Below, piece after piece: positions 35,671-44,592 of a stretch of DNA of 64,000 nt. Every line of letters starts with the position of its first letter. Within the stretch, counting starts at the first letter, position 1. The stretch lies in NCBI RefSeq assembly GCF_014645555.1, contig NZ_BMLY01000001.1, positions 887,939 through 951,938 on the forward strand. The letters are read 5' to 3'. The notes under the pieces were generated by a model. That model saw only the letters and a list, made by a program, of their open reading frames with translations. It was not told the DNA's origin and made no database searches. Source of the stretch: Silvimonas amylolytica. GTDB lineage: Bacteria; Pseudomonadota; Gammaproteobacteria; Burkholderiales; Chitinibacteraceae. The translations under genes and the position numbers were made by a program.

Positions 35671-35844
35671 TGTCGCGCGTAATCTGATAATGGGTCACCG
35701 GCGGGCAGACACCAAGTGCTGCGCGAATATCTGGTGTCATATCCGGCAGTTTCGGGGCTGCACACCGCTTGTTAGCATGTAAAGCGCCCTTGTCCGCACG
35801 ACCCTGACAAAAAGAATTCGCATCTGTGCCAATGCACGTGTCAC

Positions 35845-36228
35845 TCAGCCAGCGCAGACGCGCATGACACCTTCGAGTGTCACATCAAACGCATTCTCTG
35901 TGCCTGTGATAATCAGTTCCAGCGTAAAGACAGACACCGCATCACGGGCGATGCATTCGATAGTCGCAACCAGCCCGGTAGCATTGGGCGTGAGAAACGT
36001 TACCGAAATGGTTCCAACCGGATCGATGTCTTGATCCAGCAAGCCCACCGCGACAGGCGCCAGCGCCAGATCTTCACGAATGGCCGTGGCCAGATCACGG
36101 CCAAATGCAACTGCATAGCCAAATCGCTGAGCCAACCCGGCAAAGTCCTGCGCTTGCAGCTGTTGTATCGCCTCTTGCCCCAACTGTTTCAGGGCTTGTG
36201 TTTCAAGCGATTCGACCGAAATGCGCAT
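35845..36228 (-). CDS. Hypothetical protein (127 aa)
   Basis: 127 residues. The first half is helical and glutamine-rich (LETQALKQLGQEAIQQLQAQ), the second half beta-rich (GTISVTFLTPNATGLVATIE and VFTLELIITGTENAF). No signal peptide or membrane segment. It lies 17 bases downstream of the exported protein gene on the same strand, so the two probably form an operon. No family recognised. Confidence 0.5.
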   Translation of the reverse strand: MRISVESLETQALKQLGQEAIQQLQAQDFAGLAQRFGYAVAFGRDLATAIREDLALAPVAVGLLDQDIDPVGTISVTFLTPNATGLVATIECIARDAVSVFTLELIITGTENAFDVTLEGVMRVCAG

Positions 36229-36245
36229 AGAGATGACTCACCGGG

Positions 36246-36908
36246 CTACAGGAAATTGCCCGTGCATGCTTTATAGCTGCCATCACACAGCCGGCTGGCC
36301 TTGATGGCCTCCAGGTACTGGACGGTTTTCTGTTTGGGTAGACGCATGGGCTTGTTGGCGCTGGCCTCAAACGCACTGCCCGGCCGCCACGAATACTGCA
36401 CTTTGTGCAAAAAATCCTTGCCTTCAATGAACGCCACAAACTGCCCTTCACCAAAGGGTGCTGCGGGTTCCAGTTTGTCGCAGAAGCCCCCGCTCACCGC
36501 AAACAAAAGTCCATCAATCTGGTTCAACCCATGTGGCATTTCGTCGCGCTTGCCGCCGCAGCCGGCTTGCGTGGCGCTCATGAACTGACTGAGTGCCACT
36601 TCAGAGATATGCACTTTCTTTTCCGTCATCTGCTTGAGCACGGTCGCAGACGGGTATGGAAAACGCGCAATGGCCAGATATTCGCCGCGCCAGTGGTTGA
36701 TGTCCTCGCCTTCGGGCAGGTATTCGGCCATGAAGCCGCCAGCAGGATCACCCTGCATCCAGGCCAGTTTCCAGCCCTTGGGGATTTGCGTGGTCACGCG
36801 CTCACCCGTCACGGCAAACGGTGCGCCGACCGTGGGTGCGACAGGGGCGGCGTGAATGGGGGTGGCGCACACCAGAGTGAGCAGGCCAGTCAGGGCAAAA
36901 CGGGGCAT
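36246..36908 (-). CDS. Exported hypothetical protein (220 aa)
   Basis: 220 residues from the ATG at 36908 with a signal peptide (MPRFALTGLLTLVCATPIHA, cleavage about residue 20). The mature part reads like a stress-response or lipid-handling periplasmic protein (ITTQ-like TTQIPKGWKLAWMQGDPAGG, YLPEGEDINHWRGEYLAIARF). It has conserved-looking cysteines (AGCGGKRDE, SGGFCDKLE, SRLCDGSYKACTG). No family recognised with confidence. The TGGA upstream of 36908 is a modest ribosome-binding site; a start at 36929 is possible. Confidence 0.55.
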   Translation of the reverse strand: MPRFALTGLLTLVCATPIHAAPVAPTVGAPFAVTGERVTTQIPKGWKLAWMQGDPAGGFMAEYLPEGEDINHWRGEYLAIARFPYPSATVLKQMTEKKVHISEVALSQFMSATQAGCGGKRDEMPHGLNQIDGLLFAVSGGFCDKLEPAAPFGEGQFVAFIEGKDFLHKVQYSWRPGSAFEASANKPMRLPKQKTVQYLEAIKASRLCDGSYKACTGNFL

Positions 36909-37066
36909 GTCATGTCCAGCAAAAAACATCAAAGTATTCCGGCAAATCCAGGATGGTGGCAAAGCGGCCCGATGGTAAGGCGCGCGCGAACGCCGACAGT
37001 ACACGGGGTACGGCAAGTGAGTGCAACGAAGCCCGCGGGCTGCTACGTCACAATCGAGCATCATAA

Positions 37067-37094
37067 AGAAAAAGCCCCGCGATTGCGGGGCCTT
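37067..37094 (-). terminator. Terminator at the end of the beta-glucoside operon
   Basis: GCCCCGC (37074-37080) pairs with GCGGGGC (37085-37091). On the minus strand the stem is followed by TTTTTC. It lies 25 bases after the ATPase stop. Confidence 0.75.
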
Positions 37095-37118
37095 GCATGA
37101 TACGAAACAACACGCCGA

Positions 37119-38210
37119 TCAGGCCAGTTCCAGCGCCCGGCCGCCGCGGTCGAACAACAACGCACGGCTGGCTTCAATGTGCAGACCCACCGTGTCGCCC
37201 ACGCGCGGCACGTCCACATCACCCGGCAAGCGGATGGAGAACGGCTCGGCGCAGCCGGCCACAGCGGTGTGCACCAATTGCGTATCGCCCAGGTTTTCTA
37301 CCAGATCAACCCGCGCTTGCAGGCCTTCACCAGCACCAACCACACGCACATGCTCCGGACGGATACCCAGAGTAACGTCACCTGGCATTTCGCCAGCTGC
37401 AGCACGATCCAGCGTCAGGCGTTGCTCGCTACCCACCTTGAGCAGCAGGTTGCCAGCAACACCACCGGCCGTCTGGCAGGCCAGGAAGTTCATCTTGGGC
37501 GAACCCAGGAAACCGGCCACGAAAGTGCTCTTGGGCTCTTTGTAGAGCTCAATCGGCGCACCAACTTGCTCCAGCTTGCCCTGGTTGAACACGGCAATAC
37601 GGTTGCCCAGCGTCATGGCTTCCACCTGATCGTGCGTAACGTAGACCATGGTGGTGCCCAGTTCGCGGTGCAGGCGGGCCAGTTCGATCCGCATCTGTAC
37701 GCGCAACGAGGCATCCAGGTTGGACAACGGCTCGTCAAACAAGAACACCTTGGGCTGACGCACAATGGCGCGACCAATGGCCACACGTTGACGCTGACCA
37801 CCCGAGAGCGCGGCCGGCTTGCGGTGCAAAAGGTGCGTGATGTGCAGCACTTCGGCGGCACGGCCCACGGCCTCTTTGATCTTGTTCTTGTCCATGCCGG
37901 AGAGCTTGAGCGCAAAGCCCATGTTCTCACCCACCGTCATATGCGGGTACAGTGCGTAGCTCTGGAACACCATGGCAATGCCGCGCTCGGACGGATGCAG
38001 ATCGTTGGCGCGCTCGCCCTCGATAAAGAGGTCACCACCGGTGATGTCTTCCAGACCGGCAATCATGCGCAAGAGCGTGGATTTGCCGCAGCCGGACGGG
38101 CCGACGAACACGACAAATTCGCCCTTTTTGACTTCCAGATCCAGGCCATCAATCACCGGCGCGTTATCGCCGTAGGCCTTCTTGATGTTCTTCAGTGAAA
38201 TGGCAGACAT
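37119..38210 (-). CDS. CUT1 sugar ABC transporter ATPase (UgpC/MsmK-like)
   Basis: 363 residues. Walker A GPSGCGKST (37-45), Q-loop, signature LSGGQRQRVAIGR, Walker B VFLFDEPLSNLD, H-loop YVTHDQVEAMTLG, then C-terminal TOBE/MalK-type regulatory domains (LGIRPEHVRV). Such ATPases energise oligosaccharide importers and can be shared between systems. It is the last gene of the beta-glucoside operon, 5 bases after the beta-glucosidase, with a paralogue at 61756. Confidence 0.9.
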   Translation of the reverse strand: MSAISLKNIKKAYGDNAPVIDGLDLEVKKGEFVVFVGPSGCGKSTLLRMIAGLEDITGGDLFIEGERANDLHPSERGIAMVFQSYALYPHMTVGENMGFALKLSGMDKNKIKEAVGRAAEVLHITHLLHRKPAALSGGQRQRVAIGRAIVRQPKVFLFDEPLSNLDASLRVQMRIELARLHRELGTTMVYVTHDQVEAMTLGNRIAVFNQGKLEQVGAPIELYKEPKSTFVAGFLGSPKMNFLACQTAGGVAGNLLLKVGSEQRLTLDRAAAGEMPGDVTLGIRPEHVRVVGAGEGLQARVDLVENLGDTQLVHTAVAGCAEPFSIRLPGDVDVPRVGDTVGLHIEASRALLFDRGGRALELA

Positions 38211-38215
38211 GATGC

Positions 38216-39541
38216 TCAGCCTTTTTTCTGTTGGCTGATGAATTCACGGTACCAGTGTGCGCTGTCTTTGAGCGTACGCTTCTGGGTCTGGTAATCCACA
38301 TGCACGATACCGAAACGCTTGGACAGGCCCGAATCCCATTCAAAGTTATCCAGCAGGCTCCACTCAAAGTAACCGCGGATGTCCACACCAGCATCCATCG
38401 CATCTTTCAGTGCGGAGAGGTGGCGTTGCAGGAAGTCGATGCGTTGCGGATCGTTGACTGCGCCATCCTTGATGCTGTCCGGGTTGGCCATGCCGTTTTC
38501 GGTGATCAGGATCGGTGGCAGATCAGCGTATTCGCGCTTCAGGCGCAGCAGCAAGTCAGTCAAACCCTTCGGATAGATTTCCCAACCCATGTCAGTACGG
38601 CCCAGTTCGCACGGTTCCGGAATCTTCGGCGTATCGGTCGAGCACCAGGCGCGGAAGTAGTAGTTCACGCCCAGGAAGTCGATCTTCTGGCCGATGATTT
38701 CAAAGTCGCCATCCTGCACTTTCGGGGCGGCATCGCCATATACTTCCAGCGCCAGCGGCGGGTAGTGGCCCTTGAAGATCGGGTCCATGAACCAGCCGGT
38801 GAAGTTTTCGTATTCCAGTTGAGCCTGGCGCTTGTCAGCGGCGCTATCGGTCGCCGGATCAGCATCAGACTGGTTCAGCACGATACCCAGTTGGGCGGAG
38901 ATGTTCAGTGCGCGCAGCGCCTTGATGGCTTCGCCGTGCGACAGCAGCAAATGGTGCGAAACCTGGTTCGCCAGTGCCACATCCTTGAAGCCCGGAGCAA
39001 AACGGCCCAGATGGTTGCCCAGATACGCCGTGCACCACGGTTCGTTGTGGGTAGCAATGGAAGCAACACGATTACCGAAGCGACGGCCGACTTCAGCGGC
39101 GTATTCAGCAAACAGTTTCACGGTTTCACGGTTGGCCCAGCCGCCGCGATCTTGCAGCGCTTGCGGCAGATCCCAGTGGTAAAGGGTGATGTGCGGCTTG
39201 ATACCCTTGGCTTCCAGCTCGGAAATCAGGTTCTCGTAGAATTTGAAGCCGGCTTCGTTCCACTCGCCAAAACCCTTGGCCTGCACACGCGGCCAGGCAA
39301 TCGAGAAACGGTAGGCATCAAGGCCCAGGCTCGCCATGATGGCGACGTCTTCTTTGTAGCGGTGATAGTGGTCGCACACCACGGTGCCATCGCTGCCATC
39401 GCTGATCTTGCCTGGGGTAGCGCAGAACGTGTCCCAAATAGACGGGCCGCGGCCGTCAACGTCAGTAGCGCCTTCGATCTGGAAAGAACTGGTGGCAGTG
39501 CCCCAGATAAAGTCGCGGGGGAAATTCAGGGTAGTCATGGC
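38216..39541 (-). CDS. GH1 beta-glucosidase
   Basis: 441-residue cytoplasmic glycoside hydrolase family 1 enzyme releasing glucose from cellobiose and other beta-glucosides. The N-terminal signature is FPRDFIWGTATSSFQIEGA, the acid/base is E166 in ATHNEPW, and the nucleophile is E347 in LITENG. The length is normal for the family and there is no signal peptide. The ATG at 39541 has CGGAG about 6 bases upstream. A perfect 16-base palindrome (39634-39649) lies 93 bases before the start, so this gene and the ATPase may have their own LacI-controlled promoter inside the operon. Confidence 0.93.
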   Translation of the reverse strand, partial: AMTTLNFPRDFIWGTATSSFQIEGATDVDGRGPSIWDTFCATPGKISDGSDGTVVCDHYHRYKEDVAIMASLGLDAYRFSIAWPRVQAKGFGEWNEAGFKFYENLISELEAKGIKPHITLYHWDLPQALQDRGGWANRETVKLFAEYAAEVGRRFGNRVASIATHNEPWCTAYLGNHLGRFAPGFKDVALANQVSHHLLLSHGEAIKALRALNISAQLGIVLNQSDADPATDSAADKRQAQLEYENFTGWFMDPIFKGHYPPLALEVYGDAAPKVQDGDFEIIGQKIDFLGVNYYFRAWCSTDTPKIPEPCELGRTDMGWEIYPKGLTDLLLRLKREYADLPPILITENGMANPDSIKDGAVNDPQRIDFLQRHLSALKDAMDAGVDIRGYFEWSLLDNFEWDSGLSKRFGIVHVDYQTQKRTLKDSAHWYREFISQQKKG

Positions 39542-39633
39542 AACTCCGTTTGGATTCAAAATTCAATCAATCAGGTGGTGCGCCTGCCAACGTCACCTTC
39601 GGTTACTTCGTTCAAATCATTCGACCAACCAGA

Positions 39634-39649
39634 CTGAAAACGTTTTCAG
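39634..39649. promoter_or_regulatory. LacI-3 operator upstream of the beta-glucosidase gene
   Basis: CTGAAAACGTTTTCAG is a perfect 16-base palindrome with a central CG, in the LacI/PurR style. Two relatives lie before the binding-protein gene (43145 and 43196). It marks the 216-base space between the second permease and the beta-glucosidase. Confidence 0.75.
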
Positions 39650-39757
39650 GGCAGTTTGCAAAAACACCCTCCCTGCCCGACCAATGGCCGGGTGGGACGT
39701 ATACGGTGTTTTGAAAACGGAAAAGTCTGGTGGTGTTGGTATCTGGTACTTCGTCAG

Positions 39758-40597
39758 TTAGCCCTTCACGGCGCCGGCAGTCAGACCTGCAATCAAGCGA
39801 CGCGAGAACAAGGCAAACAGAATCAACAGCGGCAGCACTGCAATGGCAGAACCCGCCATCACCGCGCCCCAGTCCGTGTTGGTCGGGCTTTGCATGGAGC
39901 GCAAGGCCACCGGCACGGTAAAGCTTTCGGGCGAGTGCATGATCACGAGTGGCTGCAAGAAGCTGTTCCAGCTGCTGATGAAGGTGATCAGACCCAGCGT
40001 ACCCAGTGCCGGACCAATCAGCGGCAGGACCACGTTCCAGTAAATACGGAACTCGCCACAACCATCAATCCGTGCAGCTTCCATCAGTTCTTTGGGCACC
40101 GCCGAGCTGATGTACTGGCGCATCAAAAAGATGCCAAACGCAGCGGCCGCAGCCGGCAGGTACAGTGCACGCGGTTGATCCAGCCAGCCAATGAAGTTCA
40201 TCAGCATGAAGGTAGGGATCAGCCCCAGGAACGGCGGCAACAGCATGCTGCCCAGCACGATGGTGAACAGCGCCTTCTTGAAGCGGAACTCGTACATGGC
40301 AAAGGCGTAACCGGCCATGGAGCAAAAGAACAGCGCCAGTACGGTGGTCATCACGGCCACGTAAAAGCTCATGCCCAGGTTGTGCCAGTACGGAATCATG
40401 TCCGTCAGCGTATGGATGTTCTTCATCAGATTCGTGCCAAACCACATGGGTGGCGGAATCTGGTAAATGCGGTCACGCGGTTGCGTAGCCAGCACAAAGG
40501 TGAAGAAGAACGGTGCCAGCATCAGTACGGCACCCACCAACACAATGGCCCAGGCGATGGGCCGCGCGTAAGTCTTGCGGGTATTGACCATGGCCAT
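39758..40597 (-). CDS. CUT1 sugar ABC transporter permease (MalG-like)
   Basis: 279 residues with six membrane segments. The EAA coupling loop reads ELMEAARIDGCGEFRIYWNVVLPLIGPALGTLG, as in MalG-type permeases, and the N-terminal segment is IAWAIVLVGAVLMLAPFFFTFVLA. Translation from 40597 (AAGGAGG upstream) starts just past the stop of the other permease gene (40600), so the two are coupled. Confidence 0.9.
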   Translation of the reverse strand: MAMVNTRKTYARPIAWAIVLVGAVLMLAPFFFTFVLATQPRDRIYQIPPPMWFGTNLMKNIHTLTDMIPYWHNLGMSFYVAVMTTVLALFFCSMAGYAFAMYEFRFKKALFTIVLGSMLLPPFLGLIPTFMLMNFIGWLDQPRALYLPAAAAAFGIFLMRQYISSAVPKELMEAARIDGCGEFRIYWNVVLPLIGPALGTLGLITFISSWNSFLQPLVIMHSPESFTVPVALRSMQSPTNTDWGAVMAGSAIAVLPLLILFALFSRRLIAGLTAGAVKG

Positions 40598-40599
40598 GA

Positions 40600-41571
40600 T
40601 TATTCCTCCTTGCCGCCGGCAAGGGCGAATAGCTTGTGGTTGCCATAAGAGAGCACGGCAATCACGATGAACATCACCCAGGAAATGGCACACGCCGTAC
40701 CAAAATCACTGAAATAGAACGCAGTACGATACATATACATGGCAGTAGTCATACCGGCCTGACCAATACCACCGTTGTCGCCCAGCAAAATGAACGGCTC
40801 TTCAAACAGCTGCAGGTTGTTGATCAGCGTCAGTGAGACGGCAAAGAACATCATCGGACGGATCATCGGCAGTGTGATGTGCCAGAACTTGCGGAAGGTG
40901 CCGGCGCCATCGAGCGTGGCGGCTTCGTACAGGTCTTCCGGAATGGTCTGCATGGCCGCAAGGTACAGCACGGTATTCCAGCCTACATAACGCCAGAACA
41001 CCACAAAGCTCACGGTCGGCTTCACGAGGGAGGTATCGAGCAACCAGTCAATCTTGTGATCCGGGAAGATGATCCCGATGCCCGGCACGTTGTGCAGCCA
41101 CATCAGGATGGCGTTAATGGCGCCAAAATCTTTGGAGAACAAGGAGCTGAAAATCAGCGCAATGGCAACGCTCGAGGTAATAAACGGCATGAAGTACGCG
41201 CCCAGGACCGCATTGCGGCCACGGATAACGGTACTGAGGAATGCCGCAAACGGAATCGCCACAAGGTGTTGCGGCAAGCCCGAAGCAATGGCGATATAGA
41301 CCGTGTTCCCAAGCGACTTCCAGAACCACGAATCGGTCAGCACAAACTTGTAGTTATCGAAGTGAATCCACTTGATGGCACCAAAACCGGCTGCCGGATC
41401 CCACTGGGCAAATGACAGCGTGGCCGAGAACACCAGCGGGAAAATGCCAAACACACAGAAGATAATCAGGAAGGGACTGATAAACAGATACGGGGCCCAT
41501 TTCCAGGCCTGTATACGCTTTTTACGCGGCCGCGTTTCAACACTGGCGGCGGGGGACAACACGGATTCCAT
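40600..41571 (-). CDS. CUT1 sugar ABC transporter permease (MalF-like)
   Basis: 323 residues. Six membrane segments start at PYLFISPFLIIFCVFGIFPLVFS, and the EAA loop is DLYEAATLDGAGTFRKFWHITLPMIRPMMFF. The basic N-terminus (RPRKKRIQAWKW) is cytoplasmic. ATG 41571 follows GGAGC. It is separated from the binding-protein gene by 283 bases with a hairpin. Confidence 0.9.
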   Translation of the reverse strand: MESVLSPAASVETRPRKKRIQAWKWAPYLFISPFLIIFCVFGIFPLVFSATLSFAQWDPAAGFGAIKWIHFDNYKFVLTDSWFWKSLGNTVYIAIASGLPQHLVAIPFAAFLSTVIRGRNAVLGAYFMPFITSSVAIALIFSSLFSKDFGAINAILMWLHNVPGIGIIFPDHKIDWLLDTSLVKPTVSFVVFWRYVGWNTVLYLAAMQTIPEDLYEAATLDGAGTFRKFWHITLPMIRPMMFFAVSLTLINNLQLFEEPFILLGDNGGIGQAGMTTAMYMYRTAFYFSDFGTACAISWVMFIVIAVLSYGNHKLFALAGGKEE

Positions 41572-41800
41572 CAAACTTGCTCCGGCGTTCCGGTAATAAA
41601 CAGCCAAAGGAACGGAACTGCCCTTCGACCCTGTAACGGGCACCCTGTAAACAGGTTGCGGGACGCTTGCAAAACACCCTGCCCTGCCGGCCTGCGTGGT
41701 TTTCCCCTCGGTGGCAGCCTCGGTTGGATCACGTCACCGGCAAAGCCGCATCTGCATCACGTTCCCGCAACACCCAGGAAAATGCAAACCCGGTCAAACA

Positions 41801-41832
41801 GGCGGCAGGCCAGGTTTCCCCTGCCCGCCGCC
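41801..41832 (-). promoter_or_regulatory. Hairpin between binding-protein and permease genes
   Basis: GGCGGCAGG (41801-41809) can pair with the CCTGCCCGCCGCC stretch (41820-41832) with one bulge. Only a short T-run (GTTTG) follows on the minus strand, so partial termination or message stabilisation is more likely than a full stop. The remaining bases of the 41572-41854 gap show no gene. Confidence 0.5.
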
Positions 41833-41854
41833 TTGTAGTACTCAACTCAAACGC

Positions 41855-43108
41855 TTAGCGACGAGCGCGACGTTCGATGTCAGCCTGGGCATCAGCCAGA
41901 GCGGCCTTGATGTCCTTGTTTTGATGCACAACTTGATCGAGCTGGTCGTTGATGATGTCTTCAGCAACGCCGTCGTTCTTGTTGATCGGGATTTCCGGGA
42001 TGTGCTTGGCAGCTTCACGCCACATTTCACGTGCCTTCTGGCCACCCAGGTACGGCAGCGGCTCGGACATGATCGGGTCGTCTTGAGCAGACTTCAGCGA
42101 CGGGAAGGCATCCATTTCCTTGAACGTAGCCAGTTGTTGCTCGCGGTTCAGGGTCAGGAACTTCAGGAACTCATAAGCCTCGGTCTTGTGCGTGCTCTTG
42201 GCCGGGATGGCGTAGAACGAACCGCCCCACGATGCATAAGCACCTTGCGGCAGGTTGGTCGCGCGCCACTTGCCGCCTTCATCCGGAGCCAGCCAGTGAG
42301 CCAGGTGACCATTCAGCCATGCGCCGATCGGCTGGGTAGCGATCTGGTCATGCTGAAAGCCTGCAGCCCAGTCGTTGGTCCACTGCTTGATGTTGCCGGC
42401 GATGCCAGCGTCCTGGGCTTCTTTAGCCAGCTTGAAGGCGTTTTCGAAGCGCGGGTTGCCGGCCACAATGACCTTGCCGCTCTTGTCAAAGTAGATGCCT
42501 TCGCCGTTCTTCAGGTTGGAACGGATGTAGATGTCCTTGATGTCCACCGGGCTGGCAACGAGGTAAGCGCCAGTCGCAGCCTTCACCTTCTTGCCTGCGG
42601 CCAGGTAGCTTTCCCAGGACTTGTTCAGATCGGCTTCCGAAACGCCGGCCTTGTCCATCAAGTCTTTGCGGTAGAACATCGTGCCCGGACCAATATCAAC
42701 CGGAATGGCGTACTGGTCGCCATTCGGGCCCTTGGCTTGTGCCCAGGAATAACCAGTGACCTGGCTTTGGTACTGACCGACGTTGTACGGTGCCTTGGAG
42801 AGGTCTTCCAGACCGCCAGAAGCGACAAAGCGGCCCACGAAGCCGATTTCCAGACCAACAAGGTCAGGCAGGCCGGTACCGGATGCCAGTTGGGTGGTCA
42901 CGGCGTTCACATGGTCAACGCGTTCGCGGCTCACCAGTTTGATTTCGACTTCAGGGTGAATCTTCTTGTACAGCGGGATGGCAACTTTGATGTCACGATC
43001 CAGATCCGGGAAGCTGGCAACAGTCAGGGTTACCGGCGTTGCGGACAGGGCCGGTACTGCGGCGGCCAGCAGAGCACCCATTACTGCGAGTCGTACTACT
43101 TTGTTCAT
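41855..43108 (-). CDS. CUT1 sugar ABC transporter solute-binding protein (family 1)
   Basis: 417-residue periplasmic binding protein for an oligosaccharide, most likely a beta-glucoside such as cellobiose given the GH1 enzyme in the operon. The signal peptide is VVRLAVMGALLAAAVPALSA (about residue 22). Typical family-1 features include LTVASFPDLDRDIKVAIPLY, LPDLVGLEIGFVGRFV and KVKAATGAYL, and it ends in a basic ERRARR. TGGAG precedes the ATG at 43108. First gene of the operon, divergent from lacI-3. Confidence 0.9.
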   Translation of the reverse strand: MNKVVRLAVMGALLAAAVPALSATPVTLTVASFPDLDRDIKVAIPLYKKIHPEVEIKLVSRERVDHVNAVTTQLASGTGLPDLVGLEIGFVGRFVASGGLEDLSKAPYNVGQYQSQVTGYSWAQAKGPNGDQYAIPVDIGPGTMFYRKDLMDKAGVSEADLNKSWESYLAAGKKVKAATGAYLVASPVDIKDIYIRSNLKNGEGIYFDKSGKVIVAGNPRFENAFKLAKEAQDAGIAGNIKQWTNDWAAGFQHDQIATQPIGAWLNGHLAHWLAPDEGGKWRATNLPQGAYASWGGSFYAIPAKSTHKTEAYEFLKFLTLNREQQLATFKEMDAFPSLKSAQDDPIMSEPLPYLGGQKAREMWREAAKHIPEIPINKNDGVAEDIINDQLDQVVHQNKDIKAALADAQADIERRARR

Positions 43109-43478
43109 CGCTCTCTCCAACGACTTGGGGGTTGTAGTAACATTGAAATCGATTTCGCGATTGCAGCATTTTCAAGCGTGTTTCGCTGATTTTTTTGAAA
43201 TCGTTTTCAGTTTCAGGCATCCTTTTTACCAGGGCAATAAGTGGTTTCATGTAGGTGCAGCGTTTGCACTACAACAAGGCAACCCAAAACCCTTGCCTGG
43301 CGTTACTGTGACAAGGCAAGCACAATAAGTCAGGCAAATAATTGATTTAGCTGGTTATAAAACAGTAAACACGATCATTCAATGCGCTGATTGCAAAACC
43401 GTTAAACTTGATAACAACAGACAGTTTGCGCACAAAAATAGTGCAGCACGGTGTAGTCAAACCAACAACAGAAGCAAA
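43109..43478. promoter_or_regulatory. Divergent regulatory region with two LacI-3 operators
   Basis: No gene in these 370 bases. GAAATCGATTTC (43145-43156, perfect 12-base dyad) lies 37 bases before the binding-protein start, and TGAAATCGTTTTCA (43196-43209) lies 41 bases further up. With the site at 39634 they define a consensus TGAAAWCGWTTTCA. The spacing of about four helical turns between the two suits looping or cooperative binding. Confidence 0.7.
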
Positions 43479-44498
43479 ATGGAAGACCAATCTGCAAAAA
43501 AAGACAATGTGACGGTGCAGGATGTCGCGCGTGAGGCGGGGGTATCGGCCAGCACGGTGTCACGCTATCTGACTGGCGTGACAGGTGTCTCCAAAATCAA
43601 GCAGGAGGCAATCTCCCGCGCGATCGACCTGTTGAACTTCACGCCTAATGTACTGGCGCAAAGCCTGAAAACAGGCAGCACCAAGACCATCGGCATCATT
43701 ACCCAGGATCTGGGCTCCCCTTTCTTTGGTGAAGAACTCAAAGGGGTGGAACACGCCATTTCAGGTACTGGCTACGCGCTCTTGATCGTGAGTGGCCATT
43801 GGCAATCCCGTGAGGAAAAAGATCACGCGGAATTGCTCATCGGCCGAAGAGTGGATGGCATCATCATCTTTACGACCACCTCCAGCGACAAGCAGATCCT
43901 GGCATTATCAAGACAAGTACCCGTGGTGATCACGGGTCGCCGTCTGGATGCCCTGCCCCGTGCGCTGGGTCTGGCAGTCGATAACGAGATGGCTGCATTT
44001 GAGGCGACGCAATACCTGCTCAGTCAGGGACACCGCCGCATTGCGCATATCTGTGGCCGTCTGGGTCAGCCTGATGCGGAAGAGCGCCTGCAAGGTTACA
44101 AGCGCGCACTGCAGGAAGCCGGCATTGCGGTAGACCAGCGTTTGATTGCCAGCGGCGATTTCACCGAAACCGGCGGCGTACTGGCGATCAATCAGTTACT
44201 GGAATCGCGCAGCCCGTTTACTGCCATCTTTGCGGCCAACGACCAGAGCGCCCTGGGCGCGCGGTTGGGGTTGTATCGCCGGGGGATTCGCGTACCGGAA
44301 GAAATCTCATTGATCGGGTTTGACGATCTGGCGGTTTCCAATTACATGCTGCCGCCCTTGACCACGATCCGTCAGCCCACATTTGATCTAGGGCGGCTGG
44401 CCGGGCAAACATTGCTGGGCATGCTGCAAGGTTCGACCACACCGGTCGTGCAACCGCAGTTCGAACTGGTGAAGCGCGAATCCGTCCGACGGATCTGA
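43479..44498 (+). CDS. LacI-family transcriptional regulator (LacI-3) of the beta-glucoside operon
   Basis: 339 residues. Helix-turn-helix VTVQDVAREAGVSASTVSRYL (about residues 10-30), hinge LNFTPNVLAQSLKTGSTKTIG, and a sensor domain with SPFFGEELKGVEHAI, IFAANDQSALGARLGLYRRG and DDLAVSNYMLPPLTTIRQP. It is divergent from the transporter operon, and three shared palindromes identify it as the likely repressor of that operon and of the beta-glucosidase. Confidence 0.9.
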   Translation: MEDQSAKKDNVTVQDVAREAGVSASTVSRYLTGVTGVSKIKQEAISRAIDLLNFTPNVLAQSLKTGSTKTIGIITQDLGSPFFGEELKGVEHAISGTGYALLIVSGHWQSREEKDHAELLIGRRVDGIIIFTTTSSDKQILALSRQVPVVITGRRLDALPRALGLAVDNEMAAFEATQYLLSQGHRRIAHICGRLGQPDAEERLQGYKRALQEAGIAVDQRLIASGDFTETGGVLAINQLLESRSPFTAIFAANDQSALGARLGLYRRGIRVPEEISLIGFDDLAVSNYMLPPLTTIRQPTFDLGRLAGQTLLGMLQGSTTPVVQPQFELVKRESVRRI

Positions 44499-44530
44499 AA
44501 CACCTGTTATTTGAAGTTGTTACAATGCCG

Positions 44531-44570
44531 CAGCGGCCTGGATCTGATGATCCGGCCGCTGTTGTTTTTT
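44531..44570 (+). terminator. Terminator after lacI-3
   Basis: CAGCGGCC (44531-44538) pairs with GGCCGCTG (44554-44561), with an inner GGATC/GATCC stem, followed by TTGTTTTTT. An extended -10 (TGT-TACAAT, 44518-44526) lies just before it and could start a separate short transcript. Confidence 0.75.
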
Positions 44571-44592
44571 AATCAGCACAGGAAGATGAACC

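Noticed and set aside
38231-39637. 468-codon frame antisense to the GH1 beta-glucosidase
   Set aside because: Both catalytic glutamates and the operon position establish the minus-strand enzyme; the plus frame is a by-product.
41696-43189. 497-codon plus-strand frame antisense to the sugar-binding protein gene
   Set aside because: Third-position composition follows the minus-strand binding-protein gene, which has a signal peptide and ribosome-binding site; the frame is a shadow.
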